Source: Parietaria judaica (taxonomy: Eukaryota > Streptophyta > Magnoliopsida > Rosales > Urticaceae). Taken from it: a stretch of 64,000 nucleotides of DNA. Within the stretch, counting starts at the first letter, position 1, and the number at the start of each line of letters is the position of its first letter. The DNA lies in the NCBI GenBank assembly GCA_954871525.1, contig OX940870.1, positions 7,347,501 to 7,411,500 on the forward strand. Direction: 5' to 3'. The notes under the pieces are model-generated. The model was not told where the DNA came from. It worked only from the letters and a program-made list of their open reading frames with translations, and searched no databases. Shown here one piece after another: positions 34,401 to 45,056 of the stretch. A program made the position numbers and the translations under genes.

Positions 34401-34641
34401 CCAAGGAGTCCCGCTCTCTGTTGCCTTCCTGACGGAGCAGTACCAGCTCCCGGCTCATGTTAGGGCGACACTGGAGCCCTATGTGGCGGCGATTCCGGCT
34501 CCTCCTCCGGCGGTCCATCCCGATCCTCTGGCAGCGCTGGCGGGGTTTGGTCATCCCGCCGCCGGCTACGTAGGTGCTTATGATGCCACTAGTAGCAGCA
34601 CGGGCGACTTCCCGCACTTTGGGGGCCACGGAGTAGAGTAG
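31468..34641 (+). pseudogene. Antisense gene of the Tat element (aORF)
   Basis: This lies on the strand opposite gag-pol, between the tandem array and the 3' LTR. From ATG 31468 (MGNQTDAT) about 450 residues are Ala/Gly/Pro/Glu-rich and low-complexity. A folded domain follows (about 32800-33600) with LEEILIRTGLHPIQLGPEACRF and, one frame over, ADQLFQFFMLRLYWGTRG and FDFGSLFMARL. That is the style of the plant retrotransposon-associated domains often called transposase-like or plant mobile domain. The frame change near 33190-33215 and the stop at 33385 suggest a frameshift. After a probable intron (to ~33657), an exon at 33658-33913 reads MAGEDNTGD; the intron 33914-33993 (GTATTT...AGCAG) leads into 33994-34641, a coiled coil (VYMQEIASLRARNVSLERENQEY) ending FPHFGGHGVE. 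The function of such antisense genes is not established. Annotated as a pseudogene because of the frameshift; everything else looks protein-coding. Confidence 0.7.
33914..33993 (+). other. Intron in the antisense gene
   Basis: The donor CCG/GTATTT and acceptor TTTAGCAG/GTACCC join an Ala/Gly-rich exon to the coiled-coil exon in frame (QTLPP to VPSVFPP). An 80-base, T-rich intron is normal for plants. A spliced gene on the strand opposite the retroviral-type genes must be expressed from its own transcript, since on the genomic RNA this would be unspliceable antisense sequence. Confidence 0.7.
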
Positions 34642-35050
34642 CGCTTTTCTTTGTACTTTTTCTTTTCAGAGTTTTGTAGTCTTCACCGCCTGTTGTGGGG
34701 TTTTGACTGACGCTTTCTGGGCACGGCTTTGTATATATCTGACTTTAGTTGCCATTTTGTATATCACGTCTTTTCGTGCCTCGATTGAGGTTGCGCCGGC
34801 TTTATTTCGTTGTTCGCGTTGGTTTCCGCTTTTCTCGGTTTTACCCCTTCTTTCTTTTGCTGCAGATATCTACTATCCCAGGTGGTTCGTCTCGGCTTCT
34901 GATTCTTACATTGGTGGTGGCTTCGACATGTCTGACGTACTTTGCGCCTTTCGAGATAGATTTTCGACCCTCCGGGCTTTGTTGAGCTTTCTTCGGGGCG
35001 GTCTTTATCCGGTTTTCTGCCTGAGCTGTGTCTCCGGCTTTGTTTTTAGA

Positions 35051-36578
35051 TGCCTGAGCAGGTGAGGTTGGGTTCCCGGTCTTGCCAGGGCTTTGTGCCG
35101 TGAGGATGCTTGTGAGGCGTTTGGCTTCCCGAAGTTGGCGCCTGGGAGGGCGGCTTACTGTCTCGGGTGCCGAGGTCCGCGCCTGGGAGGGCGGCTTACA
35201 GTTTCGGACTTAGGTTGCCTGAACAAGCGGGACCGAGGTCCGGGCTTTGTTAGGGCTTTGCTGTCTGGAGGACGCTTGTGAGGCGTTTGGCTTCCCGAAG
35301 TTGGCACCTGGGAGGGCGGCTTACTGTCTCGGGTGCCGAGGTCAGCGCCTGGGAGGGCGGCTTACAGTTTCGGACTTAGTTGCCTGAACAAGCGGGACCG
35401 AGGTCCGGGCTTTGTTAGGGCCTTTTTTGCCTGGAGGACGCTTGTGAGGCGTTTGGCTTCCCGAAGTTGGCACCTGGGAGGGCGGCTTACTGTCTCGGGT
35501 GCCGAGGTCAGCGCCTGGGAGGGCGGCTTACAGTTTCGGACTTAGTTGCCTGAACAAGCGGGACCGAGGTCCGGGCTTTGTTAGGGCCTTTTTTGCCTGG
35601 AGGACGCTTGTGAGGCGTTTGGCTTCCTGAAGTTGGCACCTGGGAGGGCGGCTTACTGTCTCGGGTGCCAAGGTCAGCGCCTGGGAGGGCGGCTTACAGT
35701 TTCGGACTTAGTTGCCTGAACAAGCGGGACCGAGGTCCGGGCTTTGTTAGGGCCTTTTTTGCCTGGAGGACGCTTGTGAGGCGTTTGGCTTCCCGAAGTT
35801 GGCACCTGGGAGGGCGGCTTACTGTCTCGGGTGCCGAGGTCAGCGCCTGGGAGGGCGGCTTACAGTTTCGGACTTAGTTGCCTGAACAAGCGGGACCGAG
35901 GTCCGGGCTTTGTTAGGGCCTTTTTTGCCTGGAGGACGCTTGTGAGGCGTTTGGCTTCCCGAAGTTAGCACCTGGGACGGTGGCTTACTGTCTCGGGTGC
36001 CGAGGTCAGCGCCTGGGAGGGCGGCTTATAGTTTCGGACTTAGTTGCCTGAACAAGCGGGACCAAGGTCCGGGCTTTGTTAGGGCCTTTTTTGCCTGGAG
36101 GACGCTTGTGAGGCGTTTGGCTTTCCGAAGTTGGCACCTGGGAGGGCGGCTTACTGTCTCGGGTGCCGAGGTCAGCGCCTGGGAGGGCGGCTTACAGTTT
36201 CGGACTTAGTTGCCTGAACAAGCGGGACCGAGGTCCGGGCTTTGTTAGGGCCTTTTTTGCCTGGAGGACGCTTGTGAGGCGTTTGGCTTCCCGAAGTTGG
36301 CACCTGGGAGGGCGGCTTACTGTCTCGGGTGCCGAGGTCAGCGCCTGGGAGGGCGGCTTACAGTTTCGGACTTAGTTGCCTGAACAAGCGGGACCAAGGT
36401 CCGGGCTTTGTTAGGGCCTTCTTTGCCTGGAGGACGCTTGTGAGGCGTTTGGCTTTCCGAAGTTGGCACCTGGGAGGGCGGCTTACTGTCTCGGGTGCCG
36501 AGGTCAGCGCCTGGGAGGGCGGCTTACAGTTTCGGACTTAGTTGCCTGAACAAGCGGGACCGAGGTCCGGGCTTTGTT
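35051..36578. repeat. 166-bp tandem array, about nine copies
   Basis: The unit CGCTTGTGAGGCGTTTGG recurs nine times at 166-base spacing (near 35108, 35273, 35439, 35605, 35771, 35937, 36103, 36269, 36435). Each unit contains CCTGGGAGGGCGGCTTAC twice, showing an older internal duplication. The first unit is diverged; units 2-9 are almost identical. Variants alternate: ACCAAGGTCC in units 5 and 7, GCTTTCCGAAG in units 6 and 8, i.e. a 332-base higher-order period. Tat elements are known to carry hypervariable tandem repeats in this 3' region, which can seed satellites. Confidence 0.96.
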
Positions 36579-36637
36579 AAGACTCTCCGTATAGTTTTTT
36601 TTTTTTTTTTTTTTGTATGTCTCTTTGCCTATTCCCG

Positions 36638-36655
36638 TTAACCCCCCAGTTTTTG
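36638..36655 (-). other. Second polypurine-tract-like motif
   Basis: On the minus strand, AAAACTGGGGGGTTAACGGG matches the tract beside the 3' LTR (shared core AAAACTGGGGGGTTAA). It lies 380 bases past the end of pol, about 5.5 kb before the real LTR. It may be a central polypurine tract, or mark where the extra 5.4 kb was inserted. Confidence 0.75.
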
Positions 36656-37028
36656 AGTAATCCGTTAGGGTTGGGGAAAAAACTATACAAGTAGAGATAT
36701 ATGCGATAGTCGAAATGACAATTTTCTATTGATTTGGCACTTCTTGTGGTGCCTTCTTTTACATAGACTGGTACATCGGAGCTATTTCCGGACCGATTGG
36801 GGTTTTTGCGGCGGAGACGATGGTGTCGAGCGTGTTCCCTGTGAGCTTTTCTGCTTGTGTTGGAGCCTTTTGTTTTTGTTTTTTCTTAGCCTCAACCTGG
36901 ATCGGAACATTCCAGGGAAGATTTTCCCTAGACTGGTCGGTCTCCCGGTCGTTGCTTAGTTCGTTTGGCTCCGTACTTCACAGGTTTATTGCTCCGGGTG
37001 TACGACTCGTTTCTCGTCTCGCGCCGGC

Positions 37029-40000
37029 TTACTGGTAGTATTGCTTCACGTGTTCGACGTTCCAGGGACGGGGAATCTCCTTACCCCCCATCTCTTCTAG
37101 TCGATAAGTTCCGTCTCTAATGACCTCGGTGACGCGGTAGGGACCTTCCCAGGTGGGTCCCAGGACTCCGGCTCCCTGGACTTGCGTGTTCTGCCCCACT
37201 TTCCTGAGGACAAGGCTGCCCTCAAGAAAGCGTCTTGCTTTGACTTTCGAATTGTAGTATCGCTCTACAATTCGCTTTTGGGCCGCTAGGCGGGTATAGG
37301 CGTCGTTTCTCCTTTCTTCAAGGAGGTCAAGCTCGGCTCTTAGTGCTTCGGAGTTTCGCTCCGGGTCGTAGAGTTCGACCCGTGGCGATGGCACTGTGAT
37401 CTCCGCGGGGATGACTGCCTCGACGCCGTATGTTAGAGCGAATGGAGTTTCGCCCGTTGCGTTTCTGGCGGTGGTGCGGTACGCCCAGAGCACGGCTGGC
37501 ATTTCTTCGGCCCATTTCCCTTTCTTTTCGTCAAGTTTCTTTTTCAGGATTGCCTTGATATCCTTGTTGATTGACTCGACTTGTCCATTGGCTTGTGGAT
37601 AGACTGGGGAGGAATAAGTGTTGTTTATTCCGAGGTCTTGACAGAACGCTCGGAGGTCCGAGTTGTTGAACTGTTTAGCGTTGTCGGTGATGATGGACTC
37701 GGGGATTCCGTGTCGGCACACTCTATTGCGCCAGATGAAGTTCGTTGTGTTTGTCTGAGTGATTTTTGCCATTGGTTCTGCTTCGACCCACTTGGTGAAG
37801 TAGTCGATGGCAATTATTGCGTATTCCACCCCTCCTGGCGCCTTTGGGAGTTTCCCGATCAGGTCGATCCCCCATTTTGCGAAGGGACGGGGGACCATCA
37901 CAGGGCAGAGTGGGACCGCCGGCTGTCGCGGGATTTGCGCGAACCTTTGGCATCTGTCACATCTTCGCGCCATTTCGGCGGAGTCTTTCTTGAGAGTGGG
38001 CTAGAAGTACCCTTGTTTCAGGGCCTTCAGAGCCAGAGATCGTCCAGCGTAGTGGTTTCCGCAAATTCCTTCGTGGATTTCGCGGAGGACTAGGTTGGCG
38101 TCTTCTTCTTCGAGGCATTTCAGGAGAGGTTGCATGAAACCTCGTTTGTAGAGTTCTCCGTTGTGCAACACATATCTCGTTGCTCGGAGCTTGAGCTGTC
38201 TGGCTTCTTTGCGATCGGCCGGGAGAGTACCGTGTCTCAGGTATTCTTTCACCGGGGTGATCCAGCTTTCGCCGGATTCGCTCGCCAGGGAGAGGATTTC
38301 CCCGTCAGTAGTTGGGGTTGTTTCTTTCTCGAGCCCTTTCGTCACTTCATTTTTTATTGCAACGTCAGAGGATTCGGGCTTCTTTATCGAAGGCTGGCTG
38401 AGGGCTTCGATCGGGACTTTTTCCAGTCCTTCGTCGCTCGCCCCGGAAGCTGCCCTTGCCAGGGCGTCAGCTTCCGAGTTTTCGCCTCGCGGAATCTGCG
38501 TGACCTCGTACCAGGATAGTGGCTCTAGGCGTCGTTTCGTTTCTGCCAGATATGCCACCATGTGAGCTTCCTTTGCCTGGTACTCGCCTTCTACTTGTTT
38601 CACTATCAGCTGGGAGTCGCAGTGGATTCGCAGGTTTTTCACCTGGAGTTTGTGTGCGATTTGCAGTCCGGCTAGCAGTGCTTCGTATTCAGCCTCGTTG
38701 TTTGAAGCCTTGAACTCGAAGAGGAGGGCGTAACGGAGTTTTTCACCGTCGGGGTTGGTGAGGACCACCCCGGCCCCTGACCCGTGCATGTTTGAGGCAC
38801 CGTCGACGTGGAGGTTCCAGGTCGGGCCGTCGGGGGTACTTTTTCTCTTTGGTGGCTTGGGTGCTTCGTTCATTTCTTCCTCGGTTTCGACCTCGGCGTC
38901 GTATGTGAACTCGGCGATGAAATCTGCCACGGCTTGGCCTTTGATGGCCACCCTTGCTTGGTACTCGACGCCGTATTCTCCTAGCTCTTGCGACCAGATA
39001 GCCATTCGTGAGGAGGTTCCTTTGAGTAGTGCCTTTCGGACTGGGTGCTCCGTTCTTACGACTATCTGGTGAGCCTGGAAATACGGGCGGAGTTTCTTCG
39101 CGGCGGTGACCAGGGCTAGTGCCAGTTTCTCGATTTGCGTGTAACGCGTTTCAGCGTCAAGGAGGGCTTTGCTGATGTAATAGATCGGCAATTGCCTCTT
39201 GTCTTCTTCCCGGACCAACACAGCGCTTACTGCTCGTATTGACACCGAGAGGTAGAGGTAGAGTGATTCCTCCTCCTTTGGTTTTGATAGTAAGGGTGGT
39301 GATCCGAGGTAGGCTTTCAGCTCCTGGAAGGCTGCTTCGCACTTCTCGTTCCAGACAAAGTTCTTTCCACCCTTCAGGGCTTGAAAGAAAGGCTGGCATC
39401 GATCCGTGGCTTTTGAGACGAATCTTCCTAGAGCGTTGATTCTTCCGTTCAGGCTTTGCACCTCTTTGATCCGTTGCGGGCTTCTCATTTCGAGGAGGGC
39501 CTTGATCTTCTCAGGGTTGGCCTCAATACCTCGTCTATTGACGATGTATCCCAGGAACTTCCCGGACTCGACTCCGAAGGCGCACTTGGCTGGATTTAGC
39601 TTCATCTGATACTTTCTCAGTAACAGGAATGTCTCTCGCAGGTCGTTGACGTGGTCTTCTTCTCGAAGACTTTTTACAATCATGTCGGCCACGTATACCT
39701 CCATAGTCTTCCCGATTAGTGGGGCGAAGATCTTGTTGACCAGGCGTTGGTACGTGGCCCCGGCGTTCTTGAGCCCGAATGGCATGACTTTGTAGCAATA
39801 AAGTCCCCGATCAGTCACGAATGTCGTGTGTATCTGGTCAGGCTTGTGCATTCGGATTTGACTGTACCCTGAGTAGGCGTCCATCATGCTCATGAGCTGG
39901 TGGTCGGCGGTGGCATCCACCAATTGGTCGATCCTTGGTAGTGGGAAGCAGTCTTTAGGACATGCTGCGTTGAGGTCGGAATAATCTATGCAGATTCTCC

Positions 40001-42902
40001 ACTTTCCGTTGGGCTTTTTCACCATTACCACGTTGGATACCCAGTCGGGATACGTCACTTCCTTGATGAAGTCGGCGGAGATGAGCTTGTTGACTTCTTC
40101 GCTGATCGCCTGATATCGTTCGGGGTTGAAGGCGCGCCGGCGTTGGATCTTCGGCGCTTTTCCCACTTCGATATTTAATCGATGGACGGCGATTTCAGGG
40201 TCGATGCCGGGCATGTCGGCATGTGACCAAGCGAACACATCCTTGAATTCTCTTAAGAATGCGATCAGCCTAGTCTTGATCATGATCGGGAGTTGGGCCC
40301 CGATTGTGACTGTCCTTTCGGGCCGGTCTACCGAGATCGGGATTTGCGTCACTTCCGACGAAGGTTCCATGGTGGGCTTGCGCCTGTCATCCCGAGGATC
40401 CAACTCACCAAACATCCTTGCGTCCCTGGGGCACTCGGGAAGTTCTTCCTCGAGTTGGCATATCGTGTTGATAACCGACTCGTTCTTCCCGGGTTTTGTA
40501 CCCTGGGCGTAGCAATTTCTGGATTCCTGCTGACTACCTTTCATGACTCCTATCCCATTTTCCGTTGGGAACTTGACGAGTAGATGAAAGGTAGACGCGA
40601 TGGCTTGCAGTTTGTTGAGGCTGGGTCGTCCCAGAATGACATTGTAGGCCGAAGGTTGATCTACCACCAGGTACCTGATCATCTTGGTGGTCAAAGCTCC
40701 GCCCTCGGATCCGAATGTCGTGGGTAGGGTGATGGCGCCCTCGGTGTAGACGGGCTTTCCGCTGAAACCATAAAGAGGCGTCTTCACCGGTGTGGGGATC
40801 AACCCTCCGAGGTTCATTTGGATCAAGGCGGATTTGAAGATGACGTCGGCGGAGCTTCCGTTGTCAATCAGAACTCGCCGAACTCGGCTGTTGGCGACTA
40901 GTATATCTGTCACGATGGCGTCGTTGTGCGGGTGAGAGATTCTCCGAGCCTCCTGCTCGGTGAAGGTGATTTCTTGACTGGGGAGCATGTGGGGTGCTCC
41001 TCCGAGGTGAGTGACATTGACTTGATGGATGTCAAAGTCTTCCCCGAGGGACCTGGCGTACCGCTTTCGTTGATTGCACGAATCTCCGGTTTCAGGTCCG
41101 CCCATGATGGTTGATATGACGTGGAACTGGGAAGGTCTGCCTTCTTCTGGCGCTTTTCCAGCGCGAGATTGAATGGGGCTGTCTTCACGTTGGGGTCTGA
41201 TGTCTTGCTGGCTCTGGTTGTGGGTGTTTCCGCCTCCTGAGACTAGTTTCTTGACGAACTCCTTGAGTTGTCCGTCTTGAATCAGTTGCTCGATCTGCCT
41301 TTTCAGCTGATAGCATTCTGATGTTGTATGGCCGTGATCCTGGTGGTATTCGCAGTATCGGCTCATGTCTTTCTTGGCATTTTTCTTGAGTGGCGGCGGT
41401 CTCCCGAACTTATCTCCATGGAGGCTGAAGATCGTTGCGCGTGAGGCCGTCATAGGAGTGAAGTTTGCATCTTTCTGGAATTTATCCGCCCGTTTATGCA
41501 ACGGTGGTCTGTTCCCGGAGTTGGGCTGTGGGTGCTGCTTCTTACTCTGCGGTACGCCGCTACCACCTTTTCGGTCGTTGCGACTCTGATCGTCAGAGCT
41601 GAACTGGTTCCTGCCGCCGAAGTATTCGTCGACAGCAATGTCTTTGGCTGCCCTTGCCATCAATTCGGCCATCGATACTGGCCTCTTTTTGACGAGGGAG
41701 CGAGAGAAATCGCATAGTGGCAGGCCGTCGATTACGGCGGTAATGGCGTCGTCGTCTGTGTAACTGGCAACTTTGTTTGATTCCTCGACGAACCTTTTCA
41801 GGTACGTCTGTAATGTCTCGTCCTTGCGCTGCTTGAGAGTCCACATGTGGGACTTTGGCTTGCGCTGCGAGATCGAGCTTGCGAATCGTGAAGTGAATCG
41901 CTCTGCCAATTCGTCGAAGGACTCGATGGATCCTTTCGGAAGGCGTTGGTACCATTCGAAGGCGGGTCCTGCAAGAGTGAGGCAGAAAGCCTGACACATT
42001 GTGGTGGGTGAGCATTTCTTCACTCGCATGTTGAACTGGTATTGCACCAGATGGTATGTTGGGTCGGTAGAGCCGTCGTAGACGAGGTTCAGCGGGAACC
42101 TTAGATCTCCGTCGAGATCCTCGGCGAGCAGGTGATCCGCCAGAGGGGATATGTTCCCCTCAGCTAAGCTTCGTGTCACGGGGTTAGTGCTTTGGGCCGC
42201 CGTGAGCCTCTGCATTTCTCGTTCGAGGGTTTGGAGCTTGCTTTTGAGGTCCTCGTATGGCGGGGTTGCCGCCTGAGTGCCTATTGCGCGGATGACATAT
42301 TCTCCCTCCTGTTGCCGGGGGCGCCGGGAGTTATCGGATCTCCTTGAGCTGCCGCCACTACCCGATTCCTCGGGTTCGTGAGATCTTTCCCTTTTTCGGC
42401 TTTTGCGTTGCCGATGGTCTCTTTGTTGTTCGGTGTGGTCTAGGTGGTGTCGGAGATCCTCCTCGTCGTTTGGGGCATGTCTCCGTCGCCGATGTTCCCT
42501 TCGTCGATTTCTCGCATTGTTGGCGGCACCTTCGTACCCCCCGAGCCGATCAAAGGCTGATCGCCGGGTGGTTTGTGATTGTGCTGGCCCCTGAGAGTTT
42601 TCAGGAACGGGGCGCTCTTCGTTTTCCTCTTTCTGGGTGAGTTCGAGGGCTTCTTCAGGGCTCTCCTCCTCCATTTCGTTGGCGTGTTTGCCTTCGAAAT
42701 GTTTGGAGATGAGTCCTGTTAGCCGAAAAAGACTTTCTTCGACTCGGACCAATCTTTCCTCGTTGTGGGCTGACTCACGACGGGCGCTTGTCTCCGGCAG
42801 GATACGGACCTGCTTTCGACGAGCTTGGGTCTTGGCTCGAGTGTTTAGGGCGATGCTCTCTGTGGGGTGAGAGGGCGTGCCTTCCGTTGATTGGGATGAC
42901 AT
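37029..42902 (-). pseudogene. Gypsy (Tat) gag-pol polyprotein, defective
   Basis: One frame from ATG 42902 runs through pol to 37029, broken only by TAG at 38003-38001, where the family has Trp (GYFWP-type context; here GYF then stop then PTLKK). Domains by residue: gag about 260-400 (AFEWYQRLPKGSI), zinc-knuckle-like CEYHQDHGHTTSEC about 525, aspartic protease LIDNGSSADVIF about 678, reverse transcriptase about 930-1110, RNase H from about 1366 (HVDGASN, then NNEAEYEALL and HCDSQLIV), and the start of the integrase zinc finger before the stop. Beyond it lie the integrase core (DLIGKLP, ITDNAKQF, NGQVESINK) and the C-terminal GPYRVTEV domain. The RT motif expected as YVDD reads YVAD (Ala codon 39689-39687), which should abolish catalysis. 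So this copy cannot move by itself, though two point changes account for all visible damage. Confidence 0.93.
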
Positions 42903-42975
42903 TCTCTGATTTGTGGGATCAGAGCGTCGTTCTGCTGGTGGGATCGTCCAGAGGGTTGATTTCGTGAAACCCCTC

Positions 42976-42990
42976 CTTCTAGCGCCAAAA
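42976..42990 (-). other. Primer-binding site of the Tat element
   Basis: On the minus strand TTTTGGCGCTAGAAG directly follows the LTR end. Only 88 bases separate it from the gag ATG, so there is no extra 5' ORF of the Ogre type. Confidence 0.8.
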
Positions 42991-43757
42991 TATTGATGCC
43001 GTTTTTTGGATCAAACACTGTTGAGGCCCAAGTTGTGGATTTGGGTCTGGCCCAATGTCGTTTGCTGACGTGGCGGGTTTTTTTGGTAGACTTCTACGTG
43101 GTCCTTGATCGGCCTTTGTTACGGGGATGACAGATTTGCTGTCAATGATAGTTCCCTCCGACCCCCGCTGACTTTGGGATGATTGCCCTTCTGACGACGG
43201 AGTGAGTTTTTAATTGGCCGATTCGGGGACTCTGAGTGGGTGTCCCTGGATTTTTCTTGGATCGAAGGTCTCGTGGCCGTTCAAGGTCCGAAGCGATCGG
43301 GGTGGCTCGCTACCTGTTACCGCAGAGTCTGGAGATGGCCAGGCCGGGTTTTATACAGGGCCTGTTACTGCAGAGCCTGGAATTGACCAGGCTGGGTTTT
43401 GTACAGGGCCTGTTACCGCAGAACCTGGGGATGTCCAGACCGGGTTTTGTACAGGTTCGTAGTCCACGCGGATCGGGGGTACCAGTGAACGGGGGAGTGC
43501 ATTCGTCCAATACGTAGATCCAGAGGTTCCTCTCAGGGTGATCCCTCGGTCGTCCGGATCTTAGAGGGAATTTCTCAGACCTTTCCCTACGACCTGAATA
43601 GTGGGCCCCGTCACTTGTCCCCAGACTATCCCAGCAGCCGTATAATAGACTGGAGATAGGCTGGACACAATGTGGAACGGAGCCTATCAGGCGGGTCGGG
43701 GCCTTATGAAAATTCCTCCAGGGCTTCCGCTTTTATGAACTATCTCACTTCTCTGAG
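42991..43757 (-). repeat. 5' LTR of the Tat element, U3 missing
   Basis: 767 bases match the downstream part of the 3' LTR, ending abruptly at CTCTGAG (43757), where unrelated AT-rich DNA begins. The TATA box and U3 are lost, so this LTR could not drive transcription. It carries a ~25-base insert near 43647 (AGACTGGAGATAGGCTGGAC) absent from the other LTR; such differences give relative age. Confidence 0.85.
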
Positions 43758-44124
43758 ATAATTTAAGAAGTATTAACCGAAATGTATCGCTCAGCCATAA
43801 ATGCGAAGGGGGTAAGTATTAATATGAAGTAAGTTGTTAAGGAATTCTATAAATACCAAGTTTATAGAATAGAAAAGGATCCAAAATCCTTAATATAAAC
43901 TTGTATTCTCTATTTTTTTTATGCAGTACAAAACTCTACTCATATTCACATCTTCATTTGTCCTCATTTTTTTTTAATCTACTTTTAGTTATCTAGAATT
44001 GTGTGATTGAGTTTTAACGGAAGGACCAAGTCTAAAAATCATAATAAATCGAAGTTCCATCACTTGTTATTTCATGATTGTTAAGGTGAATTTCACTTTT
44101 AACAATACGTGTCACTTGAAATCG
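43758..44124. other. Intergenic, no gene seen
   Basis: AT-rich DNA between two retroelements. Confidence 0.5.
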
Positions 44125-44129
44125 GATAC

Positions 44130-44408
44130 TGATGCGAATATATATATGGGGATATATATATTATTAATTATATATTATTGTATTTTAATTAGTATTTATT
44201 TGTTTACATTTTAGTTAGAGCAATTTAAGGATTTGTTTCCTATTTTCATGTATATGGTTTCAAGCCCTAGCTAGCTATATAAGAGCAGTCGACGTGTGTT
44301 ATTCCTCAGATTTTGATGAATAGAAAATTGAAGCTTTTTGCTTTGAAAACCGAAGTTATTCTCATTGAGACGCGTTCTTAATTAACATCCGTAGTCCGAT
44401 TTACAACA
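44130..44408 (+). repeat. 5' LTR of the copia-like element
   Basis: 279 bases with TATA-like CTATATAAGAG (44274-44284). The last 144 bases match the 3' LTR closely. Confidence 0.88.
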
Positions 44409-44409
44409 G

Positions 44410-44421
44410 TTGGTATCAGAG
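44410..44421 (+). other. Initiator-tRNA-Met primer-binding site
   Basis: TTGGTATCAGAG, complementary to the 3' end of initiator tRNA-Met, directly after the LTR. Confidence 0.9.
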
Positions 44422-44445
44422 TCACTCGATTCTGTGCAGAGGCAC

Positions 44446-45048
44446 TCAGGGGCGGACCCAGGCCCTTTTGAGGGTGGCTGGTGTCACCCCCAGCTTAGGA
44501 GGAAAAAAAAAATCTTCATTAGCAATTTAGTTATTTATTATGAAAAGATGCACGTTTGACACTATTGAAGAAGAAACCCAGCTTTGAATTGAAACTGTAA
44601 GTTTATTTATAAAGAAGGTGGTGTGTGAGAAGATGAAGAGTGGGTCCATTCCCATTTCTCTCTCCTATTTTGTTTTTCTGTATTATATATTTTTCTCGAT
44701 CATTTCAAGCAATGAAATGAAGTTTGGTGGGCCCATTCTTCCTTATCATTCAGTAAGTATATATAGCTATTTGGTATTTAGTATTGAGTATAGACTATAC
44801 TATAATAAATCACGGCAAAAGTACTTAATAGTGTACTATAATAATGTACTACTTATTATTGTTGATAAAATACTACTATAAATTCTAGCATACAGAAAAA
44901 AAATGTTTGTGATACTCCTTTGATTATTGAATATAATTTTGTAGTTATGATGTATTTATATATTTTGAGAAATTATTAATTATAGTTTAATTTATTTATT
45001 TATGTTTATCATTCGCCACCCCCGAAATCATTTCCTGGGTCCACCCCT
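44446..45048. mobile_element. hAT MITE nested in the copia-like element
   Basis: Ends CAGGGGCGGACCCAGG and CCTGGGTCCACCCCT form an inverted repeat of about 15 bases with one mismatch, inside the 8-base target duplication AGAGGCAC (44438-44445 and 45049-45056). Ends are uncertain by 1-2 bases. It inserted just behind the priming site, splitting the leader. Confidence 0.9.
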
Positions 45049-45056
45049 AGAGGCAC

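Larger units (their letters stand above)
29485..43757 (-). mobile_element. Tat-lineage Ty3/gypsy retrotransposon, 5' LTR truncated
   Basis: On the minus strand the order is: truncated 5' LTR (43757-42991), primer-binding site, gag-pro-RT-RNaseH-integrase (42902-37029), a polypurine-like motif, a 166-bp tandem array (36578-35051), an opposite-strand gene (31468-34641), a polypurine tract, and the 3' LTR (31155-29485). Gypsy order (integrase last) plus an extra region between pol and the 3' LTR with an antisense gene and tandem repeats is characteristic of plant Tat elements. A nonsense codon and a changed RT catalytic residue make it defective. No target duplication can be checked because the outer 5' LTR is missing and another copy adjoins the other end. 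Confidence 0.9.

Noticed and set aside
35333..36541. Repeated 70-codon open frames in the tandem array
   Set aside because: The same frame recurs because the 166-bp unit repeats; 166 is not a multiple of three, so no continuous repeat protein can be made.
35051..36578. CRISPR-like array
   Set aside because: Units are contiguous without spacers and lie in a plant retrotransposon.
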